Assembly (NCBI GenBank): GCA_964501335.1
Contig: CAZCTC010000028.1
Coordinates: forward strand, 1-64,000
Reading direction: 5' to 3'
Source of the DNA: CAZCTC01 sp964501335
GTDB taxonomy: Bacteria; Chloroflexota; Anaerolineae; B4-G1; SLSP01
Length of the DNA stretch: 64,000 bases
In this document: positions 32,602-42,600 of the stretch, one piece after another
Numbering within the stretch: position 1 is the stretch's first letter
Layout: every line of letters starts with the position of its first letter
Position numbers and translations under genes: made by a program
Notes under the pieces: generated by a model
Told to the model about the DNA's origin: nothing
The model's input: the letters and a program-made list of their open reading frames with translations, nothing else
Database searches by the model: none

Positions 32602-33275
32602 GCGGTGGCTTCCTCTACAATACTGATGCTGGCACTGGCGCCGATGCGGCTGGCGCCGGCTTCGATCATGGCGATAGTCTGGGCGTAGGTGCGGACGCCG
32701 CCCGAGGCTTTGACGCCCAATTCCGGCCCGACGGTTTTGCGCATCAAGGCGATATCTTCGGCCGTGGCACCGCTTTTGGAAAAGCCGGTGGAGGTTTTGA
32801 CGAAATCGGCTCCGGCGGCTTTGGAGAGTTCACAGGCGCGGATTTTTTCTTCGTCGGTCAGCAAGGCCGTTTCCAGGATTACTTTGAGGATGGCTCCCTG
32901 GGCGTGGCAGACGGCGGCCAGGGCGGCAATGTCGCTTTTCACGGCGTCGTTCTGTCCGGCTTTCAGCATCCCTATCGAGAGCACCATGTCGACTTCCTGC
33001 GCGCCCTGAGCCAGAGTCAGTTCGGTTTCACAGACCTTGGCGGCGGTGGAGGTGGCTCCCAGGGGAAACCCGACGACCGTACAGACCAGGACATCGCTGC
33101 CGCGCAGTTCTTGAGCTACCAGGGGGACATAGATGGGATTGACGCAGACGGAGGCGAAGTGATATTCCAACGCTTCCCGGCAGATTTTGCGGACCTCATC
33201 CGGAGTGGCTTCCGGTTTGAGGATCGTGTGATCGATCATCCGCGCCAGTTTAGTTTTGTTGATTGCTTGTTGCAT
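32598..33275 (-). CDS. deoC: Deoxyribose-phosphate aldolase
   Basis: A 225-residue cytoplasmic class I aldolase that cleaves 2-deoxyribose-5-phosphate to glyceraldehyde-3-phosphate and acetaldehyde. The Schiff-base Lys160 lies in DFVKTSTGFS, with the second Lys189 in VKASGGVRT and block DHTILKPEAT at the N-terminus. The 5' end overlaps the last signal peptidase gene by 26 bp. A deoxynucleoside salvage gene in a secretion operon is odd; other deo genes are not in the window. Confidence 0.96.
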   Translation of the reverse strand: MQQAINKTKLARMIDHTILKPEATPDEVRKICREALEYHFASVCVNPIYVPLVAQELRGSDVLVCTVVGFPLGATSTAAKVCETELTLAQGAQEVDMVLSIGMLKAGQNDAVKSDIAALAAVCHAQGAILKVILETALLTDEEKIRACELSKAAGADFVKTSTGFSKSGATAEDIALMRKTVGPELGVKASGGVRTYAQTIAMIEAGASRIGASASISIVEEATA

Positions 33276-33957
33276 TGTTTTCCTCTAGTTCGGGATAGGT
33301 GTAGTGTTGTAAAGGGCCCAGTTTTTCAAAGGGCCAGTAGCGAAAGATCGCTTTGCCGAGAATGTTGGCGCGGGGCAACATTCCCCAGTGATGGGAATCG
33401 CTGGAATTGTTGCGATTGTCGCCCAGGACGAAAAATTCATCCGGGCCGACGATCCAGTTTCCAATGTAAGTGGGCGGCCCGCTGATGTAAGGTTCATTGA
33501 GGGGGATGTTGTTGACCCAAACCCGGCCGTCATGGATATCGATATGGTCACCGGGCAATCCGATTACCCGTTTGATGTAAGGGATGGTGCTCTGGTGGTT
33601 CGGCGGATCCAGTACGATGATGTCGCCGCGCTGGGGGCCGTGGAAGAGATAGCTGATTTTGCTGGCGAGCAGATACTGGCCTTCGTGCAGCGTCGGTTCC
33701 ATGCTGACGGATTGGACCTGATAGCGCCCTGTGACCATATTGATCAGCAGGGTGAGGGCCAGGGCCGGCAACAGGACTTCCAATACTTCGCGCAGGAAGA
33801 TTTTCAGACCCGAAAAGAAGCTGTTTTCAGGCGTTTCGGTCGGGCTTTCTTGAACTTCGCTCTCTTCGTCCGGGAAACTGGTGGGTGTCAGTTCGAATTC
33901 TTCTTCGGGCAGTGGTTCGATAACCAGAGGTTCCTGTGTTTCAGGCGGTAATTCCAT
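33250..33957 (-). CDS. lepB: Signal peptidase I, third paralogue
   Basis: A 235-residue membrane protease that removes signal peptides on the outer face of the membrane. An acidic, Pro-rich N-terminal extension (about residues 1-48) precedes one transmembrane segment (about 57-76). Catalytic Ser85 (SVSMEPTL) and Lys129 (IPYIKRVIGLPGD) are present, as is box E GDNRNNSSDSHHWG. The start at 33957 shares one base with the previous stop (TAATG), which excludes a longer frame beginning at 34023. Its end overlaps deoC. Confidence 0.95.
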   Translation of the reverse strand: MELPPETQEPLVIEPLPEEEFELTPTSFPDEESEVQESPTETPENSFFSGLKIFLREVLEVLLPALALTLLINMVTGRYQVQSVSMEPTLHEGQYLLASKISYLFHGPQRGDIIVLDPPNHQSTIPYIKRVIGLPGDHIDIHDGRVWVNNIPLNEPYISGPPTYIGNWIVGPDEFFVLGDNRNNSSDSHHWGMLPRANILGKAIFRYWPFEKLGPLQHYTYPELEENNATSNQQN

Positions 33958-34688
33958 TATGGATTGTTCTCCAATTCCGAATAAGTATAGTGCGGAAATG
34001 GGCCGAACTTTGCGAGGGGCCAATATCGAAAGATAGCTTTGGCCAGGATTTGTTCGCGTGAAAGCATGCCCCAGATATGGGAATCGCTCGAGTTGGTCCG
34101 ATTGTCGCCTAAGACAAAGTAGTCATCCGGCCCCAGAATCCATTGATTGGAATAGTTGGGTGGGGCGTTGATATAAGGTTCATGGATGATCGAGCCGTTC
34201 ACCCGTACCAGTCCATTGCTGACTTCAATGGTGTCGCCGGGGAGGCCGATCAGCCGTTTGACAAAGGGGGTTTCTCCTTCGGCCGGCGGTGGCTGTACGA
34301 CGACGATGTCGCCCCGTTGGGGATCGTCGAGCCAATAGGTAATTTTGCTGGCGATAATCCATTCTCCTTCATGGAGATTGGGTTGCATGCTGACGGAGAG
34401 CACGATGTAACGGCCGGTGGTGGTATTGATGATCAAAAAGACCAACAGGCCGGTGATGAGCATTCCCAGCAGTTCCCTCAGCCAGGCAAAGGGCGGTTCT
34501 TTCGATAAGGGGTCCGGCGGAGGGGCCGGTTTTTCCGCCGGAATCTCTGGATTTTCCATAATTCCGAGGTCAGGCTGTTCGCCGAGTGGAATTTCTGTTT
34601 CCAGACAGGGCTCCTGATTTTCTGCGGCGGGTTGTTCGGGGCTGGAAAGGGTGGTTTCCAGCGGATTTTCCGGATCTGTAATTGTCAC
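33957..34688 (-). CDS. lepB: Signal peptidase I, second paralogue
   Basis: A 243-residue paralogue of its neighbours. The cytoplasmic N-terminal extension of about 66 residues is the longest of the three and rich in Pro and Glu; one transmembrane segment (about 74-89) follows. Catalytic Ser100 (SVSMQPNL) and Lys144 (PFVKRLIGLPGD) are intact, with box E GDNRTNSSDSHIWG. It begins with GTG, overlapping the previous stop by 4 bp (GTGA). All catalytic residues are intact, so this is not an obvious pseudogene. Confidence 0.95.
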   Translation of the reverse strand: MTITDPENPLETTLSSPEQPAAENQEPCLETEIPLGEQPDLGIMENPEIPAEKPAPPPDPLSKEPPFAWLRELLGMLITGLLVFLIINTTTGRYIVLSVSMQPNLHEGEWIIASKITYWLDDPQRGDIVVVQPPPAEGETPFVKRLIGLPGDTIEVSNGLVRVNGSIIHEPYINAPPNYSNQWILGPDDYFVLGDNRTNSSDSHIWGMLSREQILAKAIFRYWPLAKFGPFPHYTYSELENNP

Positions 34689-35305
34689 TGGATGGCCTCC
34701 AGTTCCTGATAGGTGTAGTGGGGGATCGCTCCCCAGTATTTAGGCGGCCAGTTGCAGAAGATGGCTTTGCCCAGAATTTGATTGCGCGGCAACAGTCCCC
34801 AGGAGTGCGAATCGCGGGAATTGGTCCGGTTGTCGCCCAGGACAAAATATTGATCGGCGCCCAGGACCCAGGTGCCTTCGTAATTGGGTGGACTTTTGAT
34901 GTAAGGTTCGTCCAGGGCGATGCCGTTGATCCAGACCCGTTGATTGTAGATTTCTACCCGATCTCCGGGCAGGCCGATGACTCGTTTCACGTAAGGGATG
35001 GGGCCGAGATCTGCCGGGGGTTGGAGCACAATGACATCACCGCGTTCTGGAGGATGCAGCCAGTAGGTGACTTTGCTGGCGATCAAATATTGTTGGTCGT
35101 GCAGGCTGGGTTCCATACTCTGGCCGTAGACCTGATAGCGGCCCAGGGCCTGAGTGGCGACGAAGAGGATCAGCACGATCAGGATCAAGGTTTCGAGTAG
35201 TTCTTGAAACCAGGATCGAATGCCGAAAGAGCGGCCCAGTGCCGATTCCAATCCTTCGCTTGGGGCCAATCCTTGCAAATTATCAGCCAATTTTATTTCC
35301 TCCAT
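34685..35305 (-). CDS. lepB: Signal peptidase I, first paralogue
   Basis: A 206-residue protein with a short N-terminus (about 30 residues), one transmembrane segment (about 36-53), catalytic Ser63 (GQSMEPSL) and Lys107 (PYVKRVIGLPGD), and box E GDNRTNSRDSHSWG. It is the first gene of the operon running through to 32329. The promoter at 35322-35349 would put the transcript start only about 10 nt upstream of the ATG, and no Shine-Dalgarno sequence is visible there, so translation may be near-leaderless. Confidence 0.95.
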   Translation of the reverse strand: MEEIKLADNLQGLAPSEGLESALGRSFGIRSWFQELLETLILIVLILFVATQALGRYQVYGQSMEPSLHDQQYLIASKVTYWLHPPERGDVIVLQPPADLGPIPYVKRVIGLPGDRVEIYNQRVWINGIALDEPYIKSPPNYEGTWVLGADQYFVLGDNRTNSRDSHSWGLLPRNQILGKAIFCNWPPKYWGAIPHYTYQELEAIQ

Positions 35306-35321
35306 TGCGTGTCAAGCGGCC

Positions 35322-35349
35322 ATTATAGTCCACCTTTGCGCGGGCGCAA
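35322..35349 (-). promoter_or_regulatory. Promoter of the signal peptidase operon
   Basis: On the minus strand, TTGCGC (35344-35349), a 16-bp spacer and TATAAT (35322-35327). Confidence 0.65.
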
Positions 35350-35356
35350 CCCCGAA

Positions 35357-35710
35357 AAGTTTGGAGTTGTGGGGAGGGGATTTTTTGCGTCCCGCAAAGG
35401 TTTTTTTCGGGTAAGGTGCGACGCGCCAGATGGGGGAGAGAGTTTTTTTGTTTATGTTTTCGCGGGCTTTCTGAAGCCCGCGAAAACATAGGCTTTTTTT
35501 GCTTTTCCGGGTTAACTGCACAGGTCGAAAAGTTTGGAGTTGTGGGGAGGGGATTTTTTGCGTCCCGCAAAGGTTTTTTTCGGGTAAGGTGCGACGCGCG
35601 GGATGGGAGGGAGAGAGTTATTTTTTATTCATATTTTCGGCGGCTTCAGAAAGCCGCCGAAAATATGGGCGTTTTCCAGACTAACCGGGCAGGTTGAAAG
35701 TTTGGAGTTG
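35357..35710 (+). repeat. Two tandem hairpin elements with a third partial unit
   Basis: TTTGGAGTTGTGGGG recurs at 35360, 35533 and 35701 (periods 173 and 168 bp). Both full units share GCGTCCCGCAAAGG and AAGGTGCGACGCG. Hairpin 1 (35453-35490) has core CGCGGGC and loop TCTG; hairpin 2 (35630-35667) has core CGGCGGC and loop CAGA. Each right end carries GTTAACTGCACAGGTCGA- or CTAACCGGGCAGGTTGA-type motifs. The array lies in the divergent region upstream of the ABC exporter, whose own promoter must lie at 35711-35760. Confidence 0.88.
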
Positions 35711-35775
35711 TGGGGGGATTTAGCTTTTTAAACTATGATATACTTAGCCTTGTTAACTAATTTGGAGGTTGAATT

Positions 35776-37572
35776 ATGACTTCTATCGATAAACCGATTC
35801 CTTTGCCCTGGCGGACGCCGGGAGCGGGGCGAGTTCTGAAACGTTGTTACGGTTATTTACGACCCTATTGGAGATGGACGCTGGGCGTTTATCTGCTGGT
35901 GCTGGCCTTGAACGGCCTGTCGTTGTGGATTCCGCAGGTGATCCGTGAGGCTGTCGATCGCGGGATGCGCGGTGGGGATATGGCCGGGTTGGGCCAGGCG
36001 GTTTTGTTGCTGCTGGGTCTGACGATGTTGAAGGGTTTGATGGCTTTTTTCCAGGGACGGTGGGTGGAAAAGAGTTCGCAGGGGGTGGCTTATGATTTGC
36101 GCAATGAGATCCATTTGCGGCTGTCGGCTCTTTCGTTTTCCTATCACGATCGGGCGGAAGCGGGGCAATTGCTCTCCCGGTCGATTCAGGATGTGGAGCG
36201 GATTCGTTTTTTGACCGGTCGGGCGACGTTGCGACTGGTCGAAGGGGCGGCGCTTTTTATCGGGACGGGAATTGTCCTGGTGACTATGAATCCGTGGCTG
36301 GCGTTAGTGGCGGTGGGCGGGCTTCCCCTGGTAACCTATCAGGCTTTCAATTTCGGGCGACGTTTCCGGCCGATCTCCCAGAGTTTGCAGAATCAGATGG
36401 GGGTGTTGACCTCTTTTCTGGAGCAGAATCTGCGTGGGGCGCGGATCGTCAAGGCTTTTGCTCAGGAGGATGCTGAGACGGTTCGTTTTGAAGGACATAA
36501 TCGCCGTTGGTTTTCCCTGGCTTCTCAGAGTGCCCGACTGGAGGCGACCAACGCTCCGTTGATCGATCTGATTGCCAATCTGGAGCTGGCGTTGATCCTC
36601 TGGTACGGTGGGTCGCTGGTAATCAGCGGTCAGCTGACGCCGGGGGCGTTGGTGGCTTTTTTCACTTACCTCTCGCAGCTGGTCCAGCCGGTGCGGCGCA
36701 TCGGGACGATTGTGCCGGCTGTGGCGCAGGCCATTGTGGCGGGCGAGCGGATTTTTGAGATCCTCGATGCCAGTTCCGAGGTGCAAGAGCGGCCGGGGGC
36801 GTTGCCGTTGCCGCGAATTGAGGGACGGGTTTCTTTTGAGCAGGTCTCTTTTTCCTATTTCGGCCGCCATTCAGCGCTGCGAGAGCTCACCTTCGAGGCG
36901 CAGCCGGGAGAGGTGATTGCGCTGTTGGGAACGACCGGTTCGGGGAAGTCGACCATTATCAATTTGATCCCTCGTTTCTACGATCCTACCGCCGGGCGGA
37001 TTCGGGTCGACGGCCATGATTTGCGCGAGGTGACGATCAATTCGTTGCGGGATCAGATCGGAATTGTCTTGCAGGAGACAACGCTTTTCGTCGCTTCGGT
37101 GCGGGAGAATATCGCTTTTGGCCGCCCCGGTGCCGGGATGGCGGAGATTGAGGCGGCGGCGCGGGCGGCTCAGGCGCACGATTTCATTATGGCGATGCCG
37201 GAGGGGTATGAGACGCCGGTGGGGGAACGCGGCGTGACGCTTTCCGGCGGGCAGAAGCAGCGGATTGCCATTGCCCGGGCGCTGCTCAAGGATCCGCGGA
37301 TTTTGATCCTGGACGATGCGATGGCCAGCGTAGACAGCGAAACCGAGCATTTGATCCAAAAGGCGCTGGAGCGGTTGATGGAGGGGCGCACCACCTTTGT
37401 CATTGCGCAGCGGTTGAGTACGGTGCGGCGGGCGGATTGTATTTTGCTGTTGGATAAGGGGCGAATTGCGGCGAGGGGGACCCATGAAGAGCTGTTGTGT
37501 ACCTCGGGCCTTTATGCGGAGATCTATCGGCGGCAATTGCAGCCGGCACAGGAGCAGGAGGAATCGCTATGA
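35776..37572 (+). CDS. Heterodimeric ABC exporter, subunit with degenerate ATP site
   Basis: A 598-residue half-transporter: six membrane segments (about residues 35-320) and an ATPase domain. Walker A LLGTTGSGKST is near 383, signature LSGGQKQR near 489. Walker B ILILDDAMASVD has Asp514 in place of the catalytic Glu, as in the TM287-type subunit of heterodimers. It pairs with the next gene, whose signature is the altered LSLGQ, so both changes fall in the same nucleotide site. A drug, lipid or peptide exporter is likely; substrate unknown. TTGGAGGTTG precedes the ATG. Confidence 0.93.
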   Translation: MTSIDKPIPLPWRTPGAGRVLKRCYGYLRPYWRWTLGVYLLVLALNGLSLWIPQVIREAVDRGMRGGDMAGLGQAVLLLLGLTMLKGLMAFFQGRWVEKSSQGVAYDLRNEIHLRLSALSFSYHDRAEAGQLLSRSIQDVERIRFLTGRATLRLVEGAALFIGTGIVLVTMNPWLALVAVGGLPLVTYQAFNFGRRFRPISQSLQNQMGVLTSFLEQNLRGARIVKAFAQEDAETVRFEGHNRRWFSLASQSARLEATNAPLIDLIANLELALILWYGGSLVISGQLTPGALVAFFTYLSQLVQPVRRIGTIVPAVAQAIVAGERIFEILDASSEVQERPGALPLPRIEGRVSFEQVSFSYFGRHSALRELTFEAQPGEVIALLGTTGSGKSTIINLIPRFYDPTAGRIRVDGHDLREVTINSLRDQIGIVLQETTLFVASVRENIAFGRPGAGMAEIEAAARAAQAHDFIMAMPEGYETPVGERGVTLSGGQKQRIAIARALLKDPRILILDDAMASVDSETEHLIQKALERLMEGRTTFVIAQRLSTVRRADCILLLDKGRIAARGTHEELLCTSGLYAEIYRRQLQPAQEQEESL

Positions 37573-39401
37573 GCTTCGGAATCGGCGTTTCGGGCGTCAA
37601 TGCGGGCCCGCGGGGGGCTCTGGAGGGGTTCGGTGAGGGGACCGAGTCGGGCCGGGCTTTCGATCGGCGGATTATTTTTCGACTGTTGGGCTATCTGGCG
37701 CCTTACAAGGGGCGGATGGTGGGGGCTTTTGTGTTGATGGCGATCAGTTCGTTGTTGACGCTGGTGGCGCCTTATCTGATTAAAGTGGCTTTCGATCAGG
37801 CGCTGGTGAACAGGGATACGGCCCAGCTTTCTCAACTGGCTTTGGGGGTGGCTGCGGCTTTTGTCGGGATGGCGTTGGCGTCGGGCGGACAGCAATATCT
37901 GCTTTCGTGGGTGGGGCAGCGGGTGTTGATGAATTTGCGTTCGCAGCTTTTTACCCATTTGCAGGAACTCTCGATGGAATATCACGATCGCCATATCGTT
38001 GGTGTGACGATCTCGCGGGTGGTCAGCGATGTCTCGGTGATCAATGAAATGCTTTCCGATGGGCTGATCACCCTGGCGAGCGATCTGTTGGTGCTGGCGG
38101 GGATTGTGGTGGTGATGGTTTCGATGAGTCCGAAGCTGGCGCTGTTGACCTTTTGCGTGCTGCCGTTGATGGTGGCGTTGACGGTCTGGTTTGCGCGGCG
38201 GGCACAGACGGCTTTTCGTCAGACCCGCTCGCGGATTGCGGCCGTGGTAGGGGATCTGGCTGAAAATATCTCGGGAATGCGGGTGATCCAGGCATTTGCC
38301 CAGGAGATGACCTCGCACGAGCGTTTCGAGCGGATCAATCGGGAAAATCGGGATGCCTATGTGGCGGCGATGTCGCTTTCTTTTATTTTCCTGCCGGCAG
38401 TAGAATTTTTGAGCATGCTGGCGACGGGGATTGTGTTGTGGTTTGGTGGGCGTGCGGTAGCCGGCGGTGAATTGACGTTGGGATTGGTGGTGGCCTTCCT
38501 CTCTTATGTCAGCCGGTTTTTTCAGCCGATTCAGGAATTAAGTCAGCTTTATACCACGATGCAGGCGGCAATGGCCGGCGGCGAGCGGGTGTTGGAGTTG
38601 CTGGATACGGCGCCGGCGGTGGCGGATGCTCCGGATGCGGTGGATCTGGCGGAGATTGAAGGGCGGATCACGCTGCGCGATCTTTCGTTTGCCTATCAGG
38701 CCGGGAATCCAGTGTTACGGCATGTCGATCTGGAGATTGCGCCGGGAGAGATGGTGGCGCTGGTGGGGCCGACGGGGGCCGGGAAGACTTCGATTGCCAG
38801 TCTGGTGGCTCGTTTTTACGATGCGACCGAGGGGGCGGTGTTGATCGACGGCGTGGATGTGCGGAAAGTGCGTCAGCGTTCATTGCGCCGGCAGATGGGG
38901 CTGGCCCCTCAAGACCCTTTCCTGTTCCATGGGACGATTGCCGACAATATCCGATTTGGCCGGCCCGACGCGACCCTGGAACAGGTCGAAGCGGCGGCCC
39001 GGCTGGCCAATGCGCATGAGTTTATTGCGGTGTTGCCGGAAGGGTATGAGATGGAGATTGTGGAAGGCGGGATCAACCTTTCCTTGGGGCAGCGGCAGTT
39101 GATTGGGATTGCGCGGGCAATGCTGGCCGATCCGCGGATTTTGATTCTGGATGAAGCGACGGCCTGTGTGGATACAATGACGGAGGGATTGATCCAGGAG
39201 GCGTTGCAGCGGTTGTTGAAAGGGCGGACGGCGTTGGTGATTGCCCATCGGTTGAGCACGATCCGTGAGGCGGACCGGATTTGCGTGGTGCAGGATGGCC
39301 GGCTTGTGGAGCAGGGGACGCATGCGGAATTGCTGGCCCGGGAAGGGGTTTATGCGGCGCTGCATCAGCGGCAATTTGGGGAAGTAGAGAGCAGGAAGTA
39401 G
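37569..39401 (+). CDS. Heterodimeric ABC exporter, subunit with catalytic ATP site
   Basis: A 610-residue partner of the preceding protein. Six membrane segments (about 55-335), Walker A VGPTGAGKTS, signature LSLGQRQL near 504 (canonical LSGGQ altered) and Walker B ILILDEATACVD with catalytic Glu529. The start at 37569 overlaps the previous stop (ATGA), and the frame extending upstream lies within the other gene. An N-terminal extension of about 35 residues precedes the first helix. Confidence 0.93.
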   Translation: MSFGIGVSGVNAGPRGALEGFGEGTESGRAFDRRIIFRLLGYLAPYKGRMVGAFVLMAISSLLTLVAPYLIKVAFDQALVNRDTAQLSQLALGVAAAFVGMALASGGQQYLLSWVGQRVLMNLRSQLFTHLQELSMEYHDRHIVGVTISRVVSDVSVINEMLSDGLITLASDLLVLAGIVVVMVSMSPKLALLTFCVLPLMVALTVWFARRAQTAFRQTRSRIAAVVGDLAENISGMRVIQAFAQEMTSHERFERINRENRDAYVAAMSLSFIFLPAVEFLSMLATGIVLWFGGRAVAGGELTLGLVVAFLSYVSRFFQPIQELSQLYTTMQAAMAGGERVLELLDTAPAVADAPDAVDLAEIEGRITLRDLSFAYQAGNPVLRHVDLEIAPGEMVALVGPTGAGKTSIASLVARFYDATEGAVLIDGVDVRKVRQRSLRRQMGLAPQDPFLFHGTIADNIRFGRPDATLEQVEAAARLANAHEFIAVLPEGYEMEIVEGGINLSLGQRQLIGIARAMLADPRILILDEATACVDTMTEGLIQEALQRLLKGRTALVIAHRLSTIREADRICVVQDGRLVEQGTHAELLAREGVYAALHQRQFGEVESRK

Positions 39402-39540
39402 ACAGTCTGCGGCGCCCGGATGGTTCTGGAAAAGGGCTATGTTTTGGTGCGCCTTCTGAGGCGCACCAAAACATCAACAAAAAACTCTCTCTTCCGATCC
39501 AGCGCGGCGCAACTTACAGGAGAGGGGCCTTGTGCGGGTG
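39383..39540 (-). repeat. GTAGACA tract joined to a hairpin element
   Basis: GTAGAGAGCAGGAAGTAGACAG-like units end the ABC gene and run into CGGCGCCCGGATGGTTCTGG, then a perfect 16-bp hairpin at 39439-39474 (core GGTGCGCC, loop TCTG), AACAAAAAACTCTCTC and a degenerate right end. The tract includes the stop codon region of the exporter gene. Confidence 0.8.
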
Positions 39541-39557
39541 AGGAGGATTTCTCAAAG

Positions 39558-39654
39558 AGGTGCAACGCACTCTGATCTTGCAAGGACAGGCGACTTGTTC
39601 CAACGTTAAGCCGTTTGAATTGTCGGTTTCAGGGATAGAAAGTGCGTCGCACCT
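39558..39654. repeat. MITE-like element with AGGTGC-ACGCACT ends
   Basis: AGGTGCAACGCACT (39558-39571) and AGTGCGTCGCACCT (39641-39654) are inverted with one mismatch in 14 bp. The 97-bp interior has no coding sign. GGGCTATTTTCAGGACAG follows, a short motif also seen at 13335 and 43328. Confidence 0.6.
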
Positions 39655-39681
39655 TAAGGCGGGCTATTTTCAGGACAGAAA

Positions 39682-42600
39682 TTATAAAGGTTCGGGGAGG
39701 GGGAGCCAGACGGTGAAGATCGAGCCCTGGCCGTTCCGGCTTTCGACCGTGATATGGCCGTTGTGAAGATCGACAATTTCTTTGACGATCGCCAGCCCCA
39801 GGCCGGTCCCCGGGATTTGTAGTTCACGAGGTTCTTCTCCACGGTAAAAACGTTCGAAGATGTGCGGTAAATCCTGGGCCGGAATTCCGAAGCCGGTATC
39901 GCTGACCTGCAAGGTCAGCCAGGGAAAGCTTTCATAGCACTGTACTCCCGTTTTCACGGTCACCTGTCCCCCTGCTGATGTGTAGCGGATAGCGTTTTCT
40001 ACCAGATTATTGAGCACCTGCAACATCTTGTCATGGTCGGCCTGGATCTGGTGATCGGGTTCGGTAAGCTCCAGCGTCAGGGTCAGCCCTTTGTTTTGGG
40101 CCAGCAGCTGGTAGCCATTGACCACAGAGGCGGCCAGATAGTTGAGTGAAAGCGGGGCGGCCCGCAGTTCCAGTTTTCCTGCGTCGATTCGTGAAATCGA
40201 GAGCAGATCCTCGATCAGTCGGGCCTGACGGTCTACCTCATTTTCCAGGATATCCAGATAGTGACCCCATTTATCCGATTTACAGCGGCGCAGAATGTCG
40301 ACATAGAGTTTGATTGCGGTAATGGGCGTTCGTAATTCATGAGAAACGTTGGAGACAAAACGGGATTTCATCCGATCCAGTTCTTTGAGCCGGCTCACAT
40401 CGTGGGCGGCGATGACCACGACCGCTTTGTCCGCACCGGTTGAAACCCGGGCGGCCCGCAGTTCCAGATCCAATCCCTCCAATTCCAGCATGGCACGCGG
40501 GCATTCTCCCGCCCGGCGGGCCAGATCTTGCAGCATGGCCTGTAGTCTTTGCACATCGTCGGAGTGGAGCATTTGGGTGACCCACATCTGGACGACCGGG
40601 TTGTTTTCCAGGAGTTCACCCGCTTCGTCGGTCACCAGAATTCCGTCGGAGGTGCTGTTGAGGATTGCTTCCAGCCGGGCATATTGGGCCTGGATCTGAG
40701 CGGTGCGCAGGCGGACCTGTTCTTCCAGATCGCCGGCGTGGGCCTGCAATTCCCGGTAGAGGCGGGCATTTTGCAGCGTGGTGGCCAGTTGGGCGGCGAA
40801 AGCGGCCAGGCGTTGGGCATCGGCGGCGTCAAATTGTCCCGGCCGGCGGCCATGGGCATTGAGAAAGCCCATGGTCAACCCCCCGCTGCGGATGGGGGCC
40901 CCGACGTAGGAACGGACCCAGCTGAGATGCGGTTTGGAGATCCAGTTGGGATCGGCGGCTGTATCGGCAATCAAATAAGGCTTGCCGGTTTGCAGCATTT
41001 GCTGGATGGCCATATAGGATTCCATCGGGGTGTTTAATTCAAAGGTCGGTCCGGTGATGGTAGTCGCGTGATCGATCTGCCAATGCATGATTTCGGTGCG
41101 TTTGTAATCGACCAGGAACATCAGACTGAAAGTGTCGCCGGGGACAATTCGGGCGACATGCTCGAGCACTGAATCCAGCACCTGTTCGGGGTCGAGGCTG
41201 TTGCTGGCGGCGGCGGCGGCTTCGGCAAGGGCTTCGGCTCGCTGGCGTTGCAGGCGTTCGGCCTGGAAGAGGCGACTGTTTTCCAGGGCGACGGCGGCCT
41301 GGACGGCGAAGACCATGGCCAGACGGGCATGTTCGGGGGTGTAAAAATCAGGTTCCTGTTTGTCCAGGGCGATCATGCCGACGAGTCGGTCTCCGACGAC
41401 CATGGGAACGCCCAACCAGGACCGGATGTGAGCCCGGGCATGGGGCTCTTGCGTAAAACTGGTGCAGGTATTGCTGGCATCCGGGACAATGCAGGGGGCG
41501 CGGCTGCGGATTACTTCAGTATTGGGGATTGAATCGTCGAGGAAAAGCCGGGTGCCGAGCACTTTGGACAGATTGGTGAAGCCCCAGCCGCCGACGATTT
41601 CCAGCTCCTGGCCTTGCAGCAGTTGGACGCTGGCGCTGTCATAGGGGACGACGGTACGGAGTTGGGCCAGGCTGCGTTCGATCACTTCGTCGGGTTCGAG
41701 GGCCGTGGTGAGGGTGAGGGCGATTTCGCGCAGGGTCTCGGCTTCCTGGCGGCGATGATGTTCGGCGACGAAGAGCCGGGCGCGTTGGACGGCCACCGTG
41801 GTCAGGCGGGCAGCGGCCTGGGCGGCGGCGATCACAGCCGGGCCGAAGGGGTGGACATCTCCCAGGCTGAAGAATTCCAATCGGCCCAGGAGTTCATCTC
41901 CGACCAGCAGTGGGACAGAGAGCAGGGAGCGTACTCCGGCCTGGACCCAGCGATTGTCGGCGGCCATATGTTCCCGGTAGTCGCGCATCAAGATCGGCTG
42001 GTGGGTTTCCAGTGTATAGGCGGCGAGCGTTTGAGCGACAGGGATTTCACCGGTCGGTATTCCCTCCGGCAGCAGGGCATGGTAGATTCCTTGCGGCAGG
42101 TCGGGCAGGGTTTCATTGAGGTGGAAGGTTCCGCCGTCGGCACCGGTCAGGGCGATCAATTGGGGCAACAGGCGCGCGACCAGCGTGGGGAGATCCATTT
42201 CCCGGCCGAGGGTGTGGGCCAGCGCGTTGAGCTGTTCTTCGCGGGTGAGCCGGCGGAGGAATTCATCATGAAGGTAGTTGTTTTCCAGGGTGAGGGCGGC
42301 GCGATGGGCAATTTCTCCGGCGAGATGTTGTTCCTGGGGGCTCAGGGTGTGGGCTTTGCTATGGACGTAGATCAACAGGCCGAGAATTTCGCCGTTGCGA
42401 TTGAGCACGGGCGCGGAGACGAGGGCCTGAATTTTTTCGGGAGCGGGATAGTCGACCAGTTCAGTCCTTTTGGGATGGGTGTTGATCTCTTCGATCAGAC
42501 AGGATTGCAGGCGTGGAATGCCGAAATATTCCGGGCCGACGGTGGTAATTTTTTCGAGGAAGGCGGTGTTTTTTTCAGGGAGAGATTGAAGATCCCCGGG

